Below are positions 12,741-23,519 of a stretch of DNA of 64,000 nt, piece after piece. Under the pieces are notes generated by a model. The model saw nothing but the letters and a program-made list of their open reading frames with translations. It did no database searches and had not been told where the DNA came from. This DNA is from Liriodendron chinense (Eukaryota; Streptophyta; Magnoliopsida; Magnoliales; Magnoliaceae), in assembly GCA_003013855.2 (NCBI GenBank), contig PVNU02000085.1, positions 350,501 to 414,500 on the forward strand, given 5' to 3'. A program made the position numbers and the translations under genes. The number at the start of each line of letters is the position of its first letter. Positions within the stretch are counted from its first letter, which is position 1.

Positions 12741-13280
12741 TTAATCATTCAGTTTAGGCTTATTGGCTATCCAACTCTTTAGCGTTAACTGAAGGATTTT
12801 GAGCTTGGTTGCAACAACGAACATGGGGAAACCCACAACTTGTTGTTCCCAAGCTTGAGCCACCACATGAAAGAACCCATCCATCTTACACCAATGGTTG
12901 AAGAAACAGAACGAAGACTTATAGGAAGTCGAGGGAGAGTCAAATTCTAAGAGCATGGAGGCATGATCAGAAAGGCCCGAAGGCAAGTAGGAGGCTTTAT
13001 AGGAGCCAAACATCGAGATGAAGGTCAGATTGGCAAGCACCTTATCTAACCTATATTCCGTCCTTTGAGGCAGTCGCACTACTGTTAGACCAAGTAAAGA
13101 TATTACCCTGAAAATGTAAGGTTGTCTAGCTTAGTGCTAACAAGGCAATTGTTGAAGCCCTGAAGATGCATATGGTTAGGATCAACACCCCCCACTTTTC
13201 GTGCAAAAATCTGATATAGTTAAAGTCTCCTGTCACGATCCAAGGGAGGTTCATATTCGAGGCAATGTGGTCCTCTTTTC
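12741..13280 (-). pseudogene. LINE (L1-type) endonuclease-region fragment
   Basis: On the minus strand, near 13220, is NLPWIVTGDFNYIRFLHEKW, matching the WxxxGDFN(x)I..EK motif of plant L1 apurinic endonucleases. The open frame 13079-12741 continues with RLDKVLANL..., LPSGLSDHASMLLEF (endonuclease catalytic SDH), then the FKFFNHW-type and K-L-K-x-L-K segments that link to the reverse transcriptase. No RT follows. The region between has stops, so it is a dead 5'-internal fragment. No poly(A) or duplication was identified. Confidence 0.75.
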
Positions 13281-13886
13281 CTATAATAATTGTACAAGTT
13301 GTCATTCATGTGTTACATGAGATGATAGAATAGCCCAAGCTTCTAGCAAAGATTATCTATATCGTGCATCCCACTTGATACATGGTTATGATGTCCTGTA
13401 TAAATGGTAGGTTTTCCCGTGCAGTTGGGGTTAGCTAGTAGGGCTAAAAGTTGGTCGGGTTCTACCCGACTAACCCGTGATTGACTCGACATTGGGTTGG
13501 GCTTGGGCAGGAAGTATCGGGTTCGGTCTTGAGCTAGGGTTATGCAAACGCCAACCCGATAAAATTTTGGTCAGGCTCGGGTTAAGGTCTTGGGTTGTCT
13601 GACCCAACCCAAGCCTAATTTATATATAAGTTACTTATAATTTTATTATAGTTTAGTTAAGTAAACTTATTAGTTTATTTTACTTTAGTAAGTCAACTTA
13701 TTAGTTTATATTACTTTTTTCCCATTTTTCAGTGATTTAGTCTCCCATTCGATCAAACTTGAGATTTTAGAAAGAAAGTTAGAAACTAAGAAATGAGGAA
13801 GGAAGAAACCCTAGGCGTAACTTGGAGGATTGAAGGCGTAAAGCCTTGGAGTTGGAGGACAGTGTTGCATACACCCTTTACAGGTT

Positions 13887-13910
13887 AAGCTCTCTCTCTC
13901 TCTCTCTGTC

Positions 13911-13953
<43 letters not shown>
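13887..13953 (+). repeat. (TC)n microsatellite
   Basis: Interrupted CT/TC dinucleotides inside the hAT-like element. Confidence 0.85.
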
Positions 13954-13954
<1 letters not shown>

Positions 13955-14492
13955 GATCGGCTGCTCAACTTTGGCAACAAGGTCTCTCTCAGTCTCTCCC
14001 CCTCTTCTCTCTCTAATTTTCTATCAATCTTTGGCAGATACAACAACACGATAGGGTTTCTTTGTTTAGCACTCTAGAAGACACGAGAACTAGGGTATTC
14101 CACTTTCTTTAACACAATCTCTATTTGACACTCAAGAAGAAAGGTAACACACTCTCAAATTCTTTAGTGTTCTTTTTCTCTCTCTCATATAGATTGGGTT
14201 GATTTTATATAGAGTTTTATTCCTTTAAATGTCTTGAAGACATGGCATAACAAAATAAAATTGAAGGAAGTTGAGGAGTAATACTACTCTTAAGTAGTAT
14301 TTGATTTTGAATATAAAAGTATAATTTATGTATGCACTATGCAAGTTAATAAAGCTTTTAATACTCATTTTTCTAAGAAGAAGTAGAGCCAATGATAAAA
14401 TAGATGTTCTACTTTAACACTTTGATAAAAATATAGAAGACTCGAGGTATGTTCTTGTATTTCTAGTTTCTATTATGCTTTCTTATATATAA

Positions 14493-15373
14493 TGTTGTCG
14501 CCCAGATTTAGTCAACGGATAAGGTCGGTTAAGCCCGGCCTTATGGTCTTTTCCACTTTTGTCTTTCCAAGACAAAGCAAGCCTATAACACATTGGGGTA
14601 ATCAAACCTACTAAGGAGAACTGAAGATGGCAATGGGGGAGGTTCCTAGTGGCCGGCTATAGACTATTTGGTGCCTAAGTCAAGCCAGTCAAACTCAGAG
14701 GTATGGGTTTTGTAGGTTAGAGAGTGCGTAGAATTGCATACTTTATTATGTAGAAGGGAGCCCTATTTATAGGCCATGGATGATGGCTCTGGGCGTTAGA
14801 GTCCTTTATAGATACGTTTAGGAGAGTCATGAATGGACAGGAGTCTCGTCCTGTGATTGTAGGAGAGATTCACAACTGAGATAGAACCAGGTCCTTATAT
14901 GGTCTATATTTGGTAGAACTTCCCTAGACTTGTCGTGTCACCCCTTTGTCAGTAGTTGTCTTGGTCCTGTTCGGAATGTGGAGCTTAAGGCCCGAGCTTC
15001 TTCTCTTTATGTTTCTTACTTGGACTGTAGATCTTCCTCGAAGGATGAGGTAAATCTCTGCTCAGATGGTCTCCGTATTTGGGCCGTCAGTCACTGCTCT
15101 TTAGCCCGAAGGACGGAGCACTCATAGATAAATGCTCGGCCTTTGCCTGACAAAGAACTGAGGATATGGACTTTTATCTAGCTTTCGCTTTTGCAAATGT
15201 TGATAGGACTACAGTAGGAAGCTTGACAGTTGTTGCCCCCAGCTCAGGGAGCTCGTCAACCTATCTGCTCGGCTCCATTGCTTCTTAACTTGGAGGAAGG
15301 GCCGATGCCTTATACTTGGGCCTGTGGGCCTTCTTTTCTGTGTGTAGGACCAATTTGGAATTCCCCCATAACA
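14493..15373 (+). mobile_element. Candidate solo LTR, 881 bp
   Basis: Starts TGTTGTCGCCCAG and ends CCCCCATAACA. The flanks TATAA (14488-14492) and TATGA (15374-15378) differ by one base. A TATTTATAGG promoter-like box lies near 14763. There is no internal region. The lineage is unknown; the TGTT...AACA ends resemble the Tat LTRs here. The open frame 14930-15127 is not convincing. Confidence 0.6.
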
Positions 15374-15730
15374 TATGATACTATTTGAAAATTGATATTT
15401 GATAATGCTCAAATTTTGATATGCTTGAATTTGATATGCTTGAGTGTTAAAGGAGTAGTTGCCCTATATTTTAGCTTGTTTGTTTAGAAAAAGTGAAGTT
15501 TTTTACTATAAATAACTACCTATATAATTAATATAGTCATATTTAAAAAAGAAGATGTGTATTGAAATATAATAAACTAATATAATAATTAAAATATTAG
15601 CATATGCTTGGATTGAACTTGAGTTGAGAAATTCCAACTTCTGGTTGAGTTGGGTCATGGGTTATAGGAATCTTGGGTTGAGTAAGGGTTGAGTACCCAC
15701 CCGACCCAATCGGCATAACTTTCAGCCCTA

Positions 15731-16173
15731 GTAGGGTTGAGTACCCATCCACCGTCAGATGGCATACTCCGAGTTATCTATTCCATTCATTACTTTATTC
15801 ATTACTAGGTGCGCCTGTGAGGTGTGAAACGTCATATGCGAAAAAGTCAGGTTGCTGCACTCATAAATGAGCCGGACAATTGCCAAACATTGTCCATTGA
15901 ATTTGGACCCTTTATTTATTTATTTATTTATTTTTGTTAGTCATGCAACGCACCCCTCTGTTAACTGCAGAACACACCCACACAGTTAGTCGCACCATGC
16001 AACCACCCACCCATCGGTAGAGTTAATGTGTTTCCTTAGCACTCGAACCTGAGGACCATAGGATCCTTCCAGCTGGGCTAAGCAGGCGAGACACCATTGA
16101 CTTTGTACCTTGAAACTATTCCTAACCGTCCATTCATTTCTCATTCAGATCTTATCCAGCTGATCAGTAGACG

Positions 16174-16215
<42 letters not shown>

Positions 16216-16300
16216 TGGCCAGGCATTTTAACAATGTAGACTACCTAATAAATGGCCAGGATATCTGATATGTCCTACGATCCAGCTGTGTTTAGCAGAA
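15731..16300. other. Intergenic DNA upstream of the PUB gene
   Basis: No gene is visible. A (TTA)n microsatellite occupies about 16169-16216 and a short TTTA run lies near 15913. No element boundaries were identified. Confidence 0.6.
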
Positions 16301-16335
16301 TTCGGTAGCTGTGGTGTGGGGCCCGCAAGCGTACG

Positions 16336-16346
16336 CACGTGGTCAA
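16336..16346 (+). promoter_or_regulatory. Overlapping G-box and W-box upstream of PUB gene
   Basis: CACGTG (16336-16341) directly abuts GGTCAA (16341-16346), which reads TTGACC on the other strand, a WRKY W-box. It lies about 410 bp before the start codon. A possible TATA-like CTATATTTAATA is at 16402-16413. Members of this E3 clade are known to be rapidly induced by immune and abiotic stress; the link to these boxes is inference. Confidence 0.45.
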
Positions 16347-16747
16347 AAGGACATCACCGTCACTTGCCGAAACGAGCCAGCCACGGAAAGGACTCGGTTT
16401 TCTCTATATTTAATATAGTTGTCATCTTTGAGGATTTCGCCACACCATTTAAAAGGGAGAAAAAGTCTGCTCTGACTTTTTTTTCTCTGTATTTTTTTCA
16501 ACTATTTCGTGTTTTGAATCTCCATATAAAATGTTCTAGTCCTCTCCTCTCCTTTCATTTCCAAACCAATCTCCAACGCCTTCTCCTTCCTCTCTCTCCT
16601 CTTCTCCTCAGGTGGGTCAGATTCTTAACCAAAATTCATCACCTCTGCTGTCAGATTCCGTCAACTTTTCGGGGTTTCCTTGGGTTTTGATTCCGCCATC
16701 TGGGTTTCCGTCTTCTAGGATTCTGATCAGGATCTTCTTCAGCTTCC

Positions 16748-18007
16748 ATGGAAGATATCGACATTCCTCGTTACTTTCTCTGCCCCATTTCTCTTGAGAT
16801 TATGAGAGATCCGGTGACGCTCTGCACTGGAATAACATACGATCGGGAGAGCATCGAACGGTGGATATTCTCCAGCAAGAACATGACATGCCCAGTTACG
16901 AAACAAGCTTTGCCAGATACAGACTTAATTCCGAACCACACACTACGGCGATTGATTCAAGCATGGTGCACCATCAATGCTGCGAATGGTGTCGAGCGGA
17001 TTCCGACACCAAAGCCACCCGTTGATAAGACCCAAATCGTCAAACTGCTCAACGAGGTCAAGATCCCGCAATTGCAGGTGAATTCTCTTCAGAAGCTCAA
17101 GTCGCTTGTTTCCGGAAGTGAGAGGAACAAGCGGTGTGTCGAAGCTGCCGGTACAGCTAATGTCTTGGCCGCCATCATAAAGAACATTTCTCCTTCCACA
17201 GAAGAAGCATTTGATGATTGCATTGATTCTGCAAGAGCGAGCGATGAGGCACTAACTATTCTCTATCATCTTCAAATCTCTGATGAAGGTCTCCAACACC
17301 TGATCACGATAAACAGTGATTTCATCGGTTCCCTGACACGAGTCCTGCAGCAAGGGAATTATCAGTCGCGGGCATATGCCACATTGCTTTTGAAATCGAT
17401 ATTTGAGGTGGTTGATCCAGTCCATTTGATGAGTTTGAAAGGCGACATATTCAAAGAGATCGTGCGGGTTCTTCAAGATCAGATCTCCCACCAAGCCACT
17501 AAGGCCGCCCTGCAAATTCTAATCGAGTTGTGCCCCTGGGGGAGGAACCGGGTGAAAGCCGCTGAAGCAGGTGCAGTTCCAGCATTGGTCGAGCACATCA
17601 TTGAGACGTCAGAGAGGAGGGCCTGCGAGATGGTATTAGCAGTGTTGGATCAACTGTGTGCATGCGCAGAAGGGCGGGCCGAGCTGCTGAGGCACGCCGC
17701 TGGAATCGCCATCATATCGAAGAAGATACTTAGGATTTCGACCATGGCAAGCGAAAAGGCTCTGAGGATACTGTCTTCCATTGCCAGATTCTCTGCAACT
17801 CCAAATGTTCTTCAAGAGATGCTGCAAGTAGGGGTGGTTTCCAAGCTGTGTCTCGTACTTCAGGGGGATTGCAGCGTAAAGGCCAAGGACAAGGCCAAAG
17901 AGATACTCATTTTGCACTCAAGGGCTTGGAAGAACTCCCCTTGCATTCCTCTTCACTTGGTATCTTCATATCCCTACAAAGGAGAAGTAGATTTTAGAAG
18001 ACATTAG
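16748..18007 (+). CDS. PUB22/23/24-like: U-box/ARM-repeat E3 ubiquitin-protein ligase, PUB22/23/24 clade
   Basis: 419 residues, intronless. The U-box spans about residues 5-80: FLCPISLEIMRDPVTLCTG, then YDRESIERWI, CPVTKQ and PNHTLRRLIQAWC. The E2-contact positions Cys12, Ile14 and Trp39 are all present. Residues 95-400 form armadillo-type helical repeats, with ALTILYHLQ, RAYATLLLKSIFE, CPWGRNRVKAAEAG and LQVGVVSKLCLVLQ, all typical of the Arabidopsis PUB22/PUB23/PUB24 and CMPG1-like group. Known members ubiquitinate targets such as exocyst and proteasome-lid subunits and dampen pattern-triggered immunity and drought responses. The start at 16748 fits the usual family N-terminus, with a pyrimidine-rich 5' leader before it. 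Length and motif content look complete, so it is probably functional. It is the only clear host gene in the window. Confidence 0.95.
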   Translation: MEDIDIPRYFLCPISLEIMRDPVTLCTGITYDRESIERWIFSSKNMTCPVTKQALPDTDLIPNHTLRRLIQAWCTINAANGVERIPTPKPPVDKTQIVKLLNEVKIPQLQVNSLQKLKSLVSGSERNKRCVEAAGTANVLAAIIKNISPSTEEAFDDCIDSARASDEALTILYHLQISDEGLQHLITINSDFIGSLTRVLQQGNYQSRAYATLLLKSIFEVVDPVHLMSLKGDIFKEIVRVLQDQISHQATKAALQILIELCPWGRNRVKAAEAGAVPALVEHIIETSERRACEMVLAVLDQLCACAEGRAELLRHAAGIAIISKKILRISTMASEKALRILSSIARFSATPNVLQEMLQVGVVSKLCLVLQGDCSVKAKDKAKEILILHSRAWKNSPCIPLHLVSSYPYKGEVDFRRH

Positions 18008-18290
18008 ATCTACGTAGAGAGAGGTTCTTCCCTTCATGTAGCATGTAGATAGATAAATTCCAACAGATTTGTACATGGGCATGAAATTGTGTCCACTGCC
18101 AAAAGTCCACAGAATTGTGTATTTTTGTTTGTTCCTTCAAGAAAGCTTATGTTTCAGCACGTATATTTCCTTGTTTGTACTAATTTTAGTTTTTCATGTT
18201 GTTGGTACTAATTTCATCTTTTACTGGAAAACTGTAACAAGCGACTATGAACTTTAAGAGGCGGAAGCCTGGCAAGATGCATCTTTATCA

Positions 18291-18296
18291 AATAAA
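18291..18296 (+). terminator. Polyadenylation signal of the PUB gene
   Basis: AATAAA occurs 284 bp after the PUB stop codon in AT-rich DNA, a normal 3' UTR distance for a plant gene. No other gene lies nearby. Confidence 0.55.
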
Positions 18297-18499
18297 AGCC
18301 CTTGGATAGGAGTGTTGCGAATGACTTCTTTTGATGGTGAGAATCCAAAACAGGGACATGGAAAACCTGTTGGATTGATTATATGTAACTGCAGTGGAAA
18401 GGAAGCTTTTAAAAAGCCTTTATGCATAAATCGAATGCCCAGGAATCCCTGGCAATAACCTGTGATTTCTTAGGGGAAAAAATTCAAAAAGAAGATTAA

Positions 18500-19231
18500 G
18501 GGTGCGTTTGGTAAAACTTAATTCCACGACTTATCATTGAAAAATGATATTTTCAGTGATTTTAGTAATTCAGACCGTTTGGTAACTAAAAAAATTTAAG
18601 TGCTTAATTGGAAAAATCACTTAAATTAAGTGGATTATTTTAAGTCATGCCAACTTGACTTAAAGCTTATAGCTGGATGCGGTAAGTGGTTTCTCTTTAA
18701 ATTTTTAGATAAAAATGGACAAAAATATCCCTATTAACATTTAAAAATGGCAAGATTATCCTTCTTTGTTTACTTTTCCATCCATGAAACCATCCCACGC
18801 AAGTACTTGAAGTCACCAAATTCTATAAGCCCCTAGCATAATGTATGTATTATATCTACGTAGTCTATCCATTTGAAGAGATGATTTTAAGGCATGAGCC
18901 TAGAAATGAGACGGGTCCAAACCTCAGGTGGACCACACCACTGAAAGTAATGGGGACAATGATGTCCACCATTGAAACCGTACTAGGGCCCACCATGATG
19001 TTTATTTACCATCAACCCTATTCATAAGAACACAAAGACCTGAATTAAGGGAAAACACAAATACTAGCTTGATTTGAAACTTTTGTGGCCGTGATAAGTT
19101 TTCAATGGTAGCTTTCAGATAAATTACCAAATAGATTTTTCAGTTCTTATAAGTACTTAAATTCAGCACTTTAAGTTTTCAATACTTAAATTAATTTTCA
19201 GGCTTAATTTTTCATTTTACCAAACAGCACC
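18500..19231. mobile_element. Tourist-like (PIF/Harbinger) MITE downstream of the PUB gene
   Basis: The left end GGGTGCGTTTGGTAAAA and the complement of the right end, GGTGCTGTTTGGTAAAA, are inverted repeats differing by a base shift. Both sides carry TAA (18497-18499 and 19232-19234), the 3-bp duplication expected for PIF/Harbinger elements. No transposase is encoded. The 732-bp length is large for a MITE because its centre (about 18893-19093) holds a separate repeat module also found in the Tekay-like LTRs. Confidence 0.72.
18893..19093 (+). repeat. Module shared with the 45.4-58.6 kb LTRs
   Basis: Contains GGTGGACCACACCACTGAA, then CCACCATTGAAACC, CCCACCATGATGTTTATTT and TTCATAAG, in the same order and spacing as repeated units at 46530-46620, 47370-47470, 47770-47860 and 47890-47990. 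It is non-coding. Confidence 0.7.
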
Positions 19232-19234
19232 TAA

Positions 19235-19612
19235 GATCTTACCTTCTTGAAATTAAGATCATGAAATAATTTTTTTCATGATGAAGAAGCCGATGCCAAT
19301 CTTCTAGTGGAAGAGGTCTTTCCCTATCTAACTCAGATAAGAGGTGAAAAGATGGCCGTTTATCCTCTAGTAAGAGCTAAGAATGACGCTCGGTCCACCA
19401 AGATGTACACACACATGCACATGTGACGAGTGGAGAGGAGGAAGAAAATGGAATGCGGAAGGAGTGATCTCTCTCCTCTCCCTCTCTCTCTCTCTCTCTC
19501 TCAAGTGATGCCCAAGAGGGGGGTGTTCAAGGTTTTCTTGTTCTGTGATTTTCACACACATGGAAATGGTATTGTAGGGTCCAGCATATGCAACCCTAAC
19601 ATATGGTCTGAG

Positions 19613-19673
<61 letters not shown>

Positions 19674-20675
19674 CACCCTCCCGACATGTGGCACTCGCCC
19701 TAAGTTCCCTCCATCCTGGCACGAGGTGAGGAAGGAAATGGGTGTGTACGTGTGGACATCACAATTTTTATATTTAGCACGCCAGATGTATATGATTCGG
19801 TTAAGGAAGATTTGACTGCCTTGGTTATGCAAAACCTTTTGTAAGGTGGTAAGAATGGCCGACATGGTTATATATATGGAGTCACCACCAGTCGAAAAAT
19901 GGCTCTAAATTCTACGGTTGGCTAGGGGCTGTAGAATTACCAAACGATGGAAAAGATGAGGAATCCTTTTCCTAAAATGACTCTTGCACTAGTCTACACC
20001 GTTGACTCAGGGTAAGGGTCTCAGTTATGGAGAAGGAAGGGGTTAGACACCCTTCTCTACATGTGTAATACACGACTTTCTTTGTGGGAAATTTTATAGT
20101 GACTCGTCAAATAAAATAAAAGTACGCATGTTTAGGAATGAGATGGAGAGATTTGCATGGAATCTGTGGAACTAAAATGGAGTAGTTCTGAAGAGGCAGT
20201 GAGGAAAGGAAAAATCTAATAATCTTCTTATGCAGAAAAGATGATCGGACGTCCCTAACCATACCCCTTACTCTTCACTTGAGCTATGGTAATTCTTCAT
20301 CTAAAAAGTTAGTTAGGGACATGACACATGTTGGACTTTGGTGATACTTCTCAAGGTGTGTTCGGATTGCCTTCAGAGCAGTGAAGACTCTAATGGACGT
20401 TCTGATCGTTGTTGGTTCAAGACCAGCGAATTAAATAACTTCTCTGGATGAAAGTCTCTGGCCTAGAAATCCTCACTGCATTTCTAGCTTCCTCTCATGC
20501 TCTCTGTCTACGTCCCACTGTTCGCCATTTTTCATTGGCTTCTCCTTCGGTCCTTCTCCGTTTATGCCCATTACCTTGCCAATCAGGAAATGTAGGGATT
20601 TATAGGAAAAAAAGGGCCACTATTGGTGACTGTAGAGATAAAATTCAATAGTGATTGCAGGGGGACACCAGGTGC
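19235..20675. other. Intergenic / unassigned repeat DNA with microsatellites
   Basis: Holds a (TC)n tract near 19478-19502 and (GT)28 at 19615-19671; these generate long spurious VCVC and HTHT frames. The stretch 19880-20070, starting GGAGTCACCACCAGTCG and ending in TTAGACACCC, vaguely resembles leader regions of Tat/Ogre elements. I see no gene. A G-rich tract (20659-20664) lies just before the LTR at 20676. Confidence 0.5.
19615..19671 (+). repeat. (GT)28 microsatellite
   Basis: Uninterrupted GT dinucleotide run. Confidence 0.95.
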
Positions 20676-20780
20676 TATTGAGCTATGAATTGTGCATATT
20701 CTAACCCCATTTCATCACTCACATTGCATTATTTCTATGTTAAAAGACCCATCTAATGCATTGTTTTATGATTGTAGGAA

Positions 20781-20782
<2 letters not shown>

Positions 20783-20839
<57 letters not shown>
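20783..20839 (+). repeat. (GA)n microsatellite in LTR A
   Basis: Uninterrupted GA dinucleotides in U3 of LTR A; the other Athila-type LTRs lack it here. Confidence 0.9.
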
Positions 20840-20842
<3 letters not shown>

Positions 20843-20949
20843 CACCAATATGATCTTAAAGAACACTCCTTAAAGAACTTTGAAGATGATAGAAATGAAC
20901 CAAGAGAGGAGAGAAGAAAAGAAAGAAAGAAAAAAAATGCAGAAATCAT

Positions 20950-21130
20950 GGTCTGACCGGTCGGCCACCTTGCTGCCATCCCTTTAAAGCTCACTGGACA
21001 TCACTCACATATGTCTGACCAGTCATGACCGGTCGGCCATGAAGATAGGGGAGCTGTGAGCTTGTTGGACTAAACCCTGGTGGGTCAGACCGGTCGGCCA
21101 GCCCAATACAACCGGTCATGACCGGTCAAC
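20950..21130 (+). repeat. U3 array of GACCGGTC palindromes in LTR A
   Basis: Five or more copies of TGACCGGTC or GACCGGTCGGCC, several paired as ACCGGTCATGACCGGT. The array ends about 110 bp before the TATA box. Confidence 0.8.
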
Positions 21131-21402
21131 CACTTGCAAAAGTAACAACTTTTATTTTCGGATTTCGATTTTCTCTACGCACTGCATAATTGTTGTGTGA
21201 ATTCTCGAATCTTCTGCGTCGGTGGAGCTCGAAAGCTATAAAAGGACACATCCACTTCATTCTTAAGGCATCCTAGAAGAGTTTTAAAGCATTGGAAGGT
21301 GGAAAATCATAAATTTGGAGTTCTACAACTCCCTCTACTTAGAATCTCTCTAGTTTTCTGTTTAGCTTAGTTTTTATGTTTTGTTCTAGCATGGTTGGCT
21401 AG

Positions 21403-21426
21403 ACCTCTTAGCTATAGCTGAGAGGT
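21403..21426 (+). other. Conserved LTR leader hairpin, LTR A
   Basis: Stem ACCTCTTAGC / GCTGAGAGGT, loop TATA. The seventh pair is T-G, intermediate between T-A in element 1 and C-G in elements C and D. Confidence 0.7.
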
Positions 21427-22230
21427 GAAGCTTGTAGTTATCTTATATGTTTTAATTCATTTTTAAGGTTTCAAGTTTGGATTTTTATGTTGAACAGTAG
21501 TTTGTTTATGTTTGAATTAAGTTCTAAGTTGGTTTTTCTTTAATCTCTATGATGACTCATGTGATGTTTAGAAGAATTAAGCTTAGATTCTTAACTATTA
21601 TACAAGATCTAGACCTGTACACTTCGAGGAATCGAATTCAATACGTTCTAGAGCTTGGATCTTCATATGGAAACTTCAAACCAAAGTTCTATTTTTAGAT
21701 AAATCTGATATATCTGTTGAATATCATTGTGATTTGAATAAGTTAAATTAAGATATTAGTTGGATCTAGTGATAGGATTTAATATTTATCATAGTTGTGA
21801 TCTTAATCTATTGGAAATAAGATTGACTTATGCAATTCAGTGTGCCCAATGCCTAACTTAAATTGAGGGAGTCATGTTGATGAACAACACATGTTAGATT
21901 GTTTTGATGTTATAATCGCTCAATGTTTTGACTAGATAGGATTTAATTCCAATTCTAATTGTGTAATTGAGAAACCTATACGAATTATACATCAATGATA
22001 GCTATAAGTGGACCCTTGGTACTCTAGTATTTCTTTTAGTTTGATAAATTCATCTTTTAGTTTTTAGATTACACATCCATATTCAAATTCCATATTTAGT
22101 TTGCTTTAATTTTATTTCAATTAGAGTTATTTGAAGAGGTTTTGTGAATTCCTTATTGATCCCCGATGACGATCTCAGTCTCTACCGAATTATTACTACA
22201 TTGGAGCCTTGCACTTAAGGTAAGCGAATA

Positions 22231-22601
22231 AGTTTTTTGCGCCGTTGTTGGGGATTCGATGGTGTTTACATGATTTCTAAAAATAGCTTTCAATTGAGAT
22301 TTTTAGATTAGTACTAACTTAATATTGTTTTTATTTTTTTGCATGAATTTTCTTTTAGAAGTAGAAGTAAATTAGTTCTTTAAATCAGGTTTTGTCCTCC
22401 AACCTTATTCTTCTCCTTCTTATTCTATTCTTATTCTTGTTCATCTCTAGTAGATTGGGTGGAGATTCCTTTTAGTCGGTCTAACCACCTTGGATCTCTG
22501 ATTGGTTGCCCGTGTCGCCTTGAATCCTTTTGGTCGGTCTAACCACCTCGGATCTCTGATTGGTTGGCCCGTGCCGCCTTGAATCCTTTTGGTTGGCATA
22601 G
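22231..22601 (+). other. Primer-binding site and 371-bp residual internal region between LTRs A and B
   Basis: TTGCGCCGTTGTTGGGGATT (22237-22256) is a slightly mutated tRNA-Asp primer site. The following leader resembles element 1, but gag and pol are absent. Instead there is a tandem duplication of about 60 bp (about 22475-22590, each unit ending CGCCTTGAATCCTTTTGG) directly before LTR B. The purine tract has been lost. Confidence 0.7.
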
Positions 22602-22735
22602 TGTTGAGCTCTGAATTGTGCATATTCTAACCCCAATTCATCACATGTTATGCATGGTTTTCATGTTTAAAAGACTACTCTAATGCATGATTTGTGATTG
22701 TAGGAATGTGATAGAGATTTCACTGATTCAAGGCT
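22602..22735 (+). repeat. LTR B, first segment
   Basis: Starts TGTTGAGCTCTGAATTGTGC and aligns with the start of LTR A. It is cut at 22735 by insertion of the Tat element; the last five bases, AGGCT, are the duplicated target. It resumes at 33594. Confidence 0.82.
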
Positions 22736-23156
22736 TGTTAATGTCAGATTTTGTAACGAGATCCTCCGGCTTTTCTCCTTCGCTCCAGGAGGGATTTCCA
22801 CCACCAGACCTGAAGCAAGACAGCGAATAAGGGTGGCTGGGGACCAGCCGTTAGCCCTCCGACGCTTAAGTTAGGCCACAGAAGAGAAGCCAAGCAAAAC
22901 GGGACCAAGATTGAATGATGAGTACGTACCTCCTATTCAAGGGAGCCATCCCCTTATATAGATCTGAAACAATCCAATCTGTTACGTGAGATGTCGAAAT
23001 CCCGTTGATGTCGCATACGATACTGAGAATCCGCTGATTTCATGGGATAAGATCCTATCTTTTTAGTCAGATCCAACCCAATGATATATTCCAACAATCA
23101 CGCCCCTAGATGGTGATCCCTTGAAATCCGACTGGATCCGGCCGGAAGCCATAGTT

Positions 23157-23362
23157 GGAGTCATAGCCTCCGAAAAGGAAGGAGACGCCCGTAGCTAGGA
23201 GTCATGGCCTCCGAAAAGGAAGGAGACACCCGTAGCTGGGAGTCACGGCCTCCGAAAAGGAAGGAGACGCCCGTAGCTGGGAGTCATGGCCTCCGAAAAG
23301 GAAGGAGACACCCGTAGCTGGGAGTCACGGCCTCCGAAAAGGAAGGAGACGCCCGTAGTAAA
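23157..23362 (-). repeat. 41-bp tandem repeat x5 in Tat LTR
   Basis: Units read GAGTCAYGGCCTCCGAAAAG on the plus strand, then GAAGGAGACRCCCGTAGCT. The array is repeated in the other LTR at about 32968-33173, with small differences in the A/G and T/C positions. Confidence 0.9.
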
Positions 23363-23519
23363 GCTGCTCGCAGGTTAAAATGTGGTCGCGAGTCCAAGTA
23401 CATATTTTGGGTGTAATGTCTTTCAACGACTTGTGAGAAGGTCTGCTCGCGGATCGAGCTTTGCCGTATTTGACTATCGGTTATGAAGACTCGGGACTTG
23501 CGAATAGCTGCTCTGTATT

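Larger units (their letters stand above)
13439..15730. mobile_element. hAT-like non-autonomous DNA transposon, with a nested solo LTR
   Basis: The ends are imperfect inverted repeats. The left reads TAGGGCTAAAAGTTGG, then a run of GGGTCGGGT/ACCCGAC motifs. The right, complemented, reads TAGGGCTGAAAGTTAT, with GGGTTGAGTACCCACCCGACCC just inside. TAGGGCTGAAA termini with Gly/Arg-like GGGTCGGG subterminal repeats are common in plant hAT derivatives. No transposase is present, and I could not confirm a clean 8-bp target duplication. The body has a (TC)n tract at 13887-13953 and a nested LTR-like insertion. Confidence 0.55.
20676..22230 (+). repeat. Athila-like LTR A
   Basis: Starts TATTGAGCTATGAATTGTGC, a mutated TGTTGAG terminus by comparison with the LTR at 22602. 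It ends just before a primer-binding site. It contains a (GA)n tract (20783-20839), a GACCGGTC array (20950-21130), a TATA box CTATAAAAGG (21236-21245) and the leader hairpin (21403-21426). Its length, 1555 bp, matches LTR B. Confidence 0.82.

Noticed and set aside
16316..16690. Upstream frame before the PUB gene as a separate protein or regulatory uORF
   Set aside because: It spans promoter and pyrimidine-rich leader sequence, gives a Phe/Leu/Ser-rich peptide with no domain, and probably begins before the transcript start.
17252..17917. Minus-strand frames inside the PUB gene
   Set aside because: They are shadows of the well-supported PUB coding frame on the opposite strand.
19430..19865. 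Long frames of alternating Val-Cys or His-Thr
   Set aside because: They are translations of the (GT)28 microsatellite in several frames, with no initiation context or domain.
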